This document shows positions 63,271 to 64,000 of a DNA stretch of 64,000 nucleotides, piece by piece; positions within the stretch are counted from its first letter, which is position 1, and every line of letters starts with the position of its first letter. The notes under the pieces were generated by a model. It searched no databases and was not told the DNA's origin. It saw nothing but the letters and a program-made list of their open reading frames with translations. The stretch is from Glandiceps talaboti. Taxonomy: Eukaryota > Hemichordata > Enteropneusta > Spengelidae. The position numbers were made by a program, and so were the translations under genes. The stretch is from positions 14,721,461 to 14,785,460 of the forward strand of contig NC_135561.1 of assembly GCF_964340395.1 (NCBI RefSeq), given 5' to 3'.

Positions 63271-63960
63271 GGGTTTTTTTTTTGTTTACGAGCAAAAATG
63301 ATATCATTGGTGGATTTATGCGAAACTTTAAAGGGAGAATTGCCCATTATATGAGACATGGACTAATGGAGATCTGATTGCGGATCAGAGAAAATTTTGA
63401 AACATGTATTTAGGTCTATTGCGTGTAAGCACTATTGTACCTTGAGTGGTAAGTAATTTGATCGCATTACATTTGGTATTAAATCAGCCCTATTTTAATT
63501 CATAAGACCAAAATATATTGATGAATCACCCAGGGTAATACCATTAATCAGCAATTTTAATTAACTAGGGGGATGATAATTAATAAGAACGAAATGTTAA
63601 GCCAGAAGGACACTAGAGGAATCAGCTGGGGAGAAATTCACTGGTGGCCATGGTAATTTCCTCGCAGCGATTCCTCTTATGTGTGGGCAACTTTTAATGA
63701 GAATTCGGTCATTTGTGGCCGTGAGCCATGTTTGGTATTTTTGGCTTCGCGTGAATTTCCCCTCATGTGTGAACGTGAGCATTCTGCTCTCAACTTTCTC
63801 TTAAAAGCTCATGTGTGGCGATGACGTACAAAATGTCTGTGCCCAGCTGTCTAAAATACACCAATTTGGCAACCAAGACTAACAGTTACTAAACGTAGTA
63901 TCGTGACTTGGTATTCATCAGTTATCGAACTAAACATTTGTTCTTTTTTTACAACTATAG

Positions 63961-64000
63961 CATACTGTCGTGCTTAGTAAAAGAACTGTGGGCCAATTGT
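63961..64000 (+). CDS. ADCY8: ADCY8 exon 9, 5' edge only (candidate)
   Basis: TTCTTTTTTTACAACTATAG ends at 63960 and is a good acceptor. In the expected phase 0 the next bases read HTVVLSKRTVGQL, open to the window edge. Human AC8 has NTLAALTRNSINLL directly after ELPFDNIVGKQ, so the length and a Thr, hydrophobic and Arg pattern are compatible. Only 13 codons are visible, so this is a candidate. Confidence 0.5.

Overview
The window is nuclear DNA from an animal. It is AT-rich, its genes have many canonical GT-AG introns, and it is saturated with simple tetranucleotide repeats and small non-autonomous transposons. A short run of CCCTAA repeats shows that the telomere repeat is of the TTAGGG type. 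Together with the two genes found, this fits a marine invertebrate such as an invertebrate deuterostome or a lophotrochozoan. The sequence alone does not fix the taxon.

Two real genes can be supported. On the minus strand, between about 23.5 and 17.3 kb, lies a seven-exon gene for a class I SAM-dependent methyltransferase of about 295 residues. It has the glycine-rich SAM loop and an AATAAA signal after its stop, and resembles small-molecule N-methyltransferases of the sarcosine/dimethylglycine type. About 1.4 kb beyond its stop lies a dead copy of its SAM-loop exon (about 15.9-16.1 kb), broken by a 13-base deletion, loss of the splice donor and loss of a motif glycine.

On the plus strand, from 33.17 kb to the right edge and beyond, lies the 5' half of a Ca2+/calmodulin-stimulated adenylyl cyclase of the ADCY8 type. 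A 608-codon first exon carries a long serine- and acid-rich N-terminus, a calmodulin-binding tryptophan motif and the start of the first membrane cassette. It is followed by a 22.9 kb intron and then seven to eight small exons that complete the cassette and the first catalytic domain (C1a). All junctions are in frame. The two metal-binding aspartates and the following arginine are present at the family spacing. The second membrane cassette and C2 lie outside the window.

Region by region: 1-15.9 kb has no recognisable gene, only a TIR foldback element, a Harbinger-like MITE, a truncated LINE and many (CTGT), (GTAT), (GAGT) and (GA) arrays. 15.9-23.5 kb holds the methyltransferase gene and its pseudo-exon. 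21.2-27.55 kb contains two copies of a 1.2-1.4 kb repeat in inverted orientation that enclose the first two methyltransferase exons. 27.6-33.1 kb is non-coding. 33.2-64 kb is the cyclase gene, whose first intron carries several TTAA-flanked MITEs, a 715-base palindrome, two copies of a TIR element with internal minisatellite units, an interstitial telomeric tract, and opposing (GTAT) and (ACAT) arrays. No tRNA, rRNA, CRISPR array or bacterial-type feature was seen, and the two genes show no sign of acting together.
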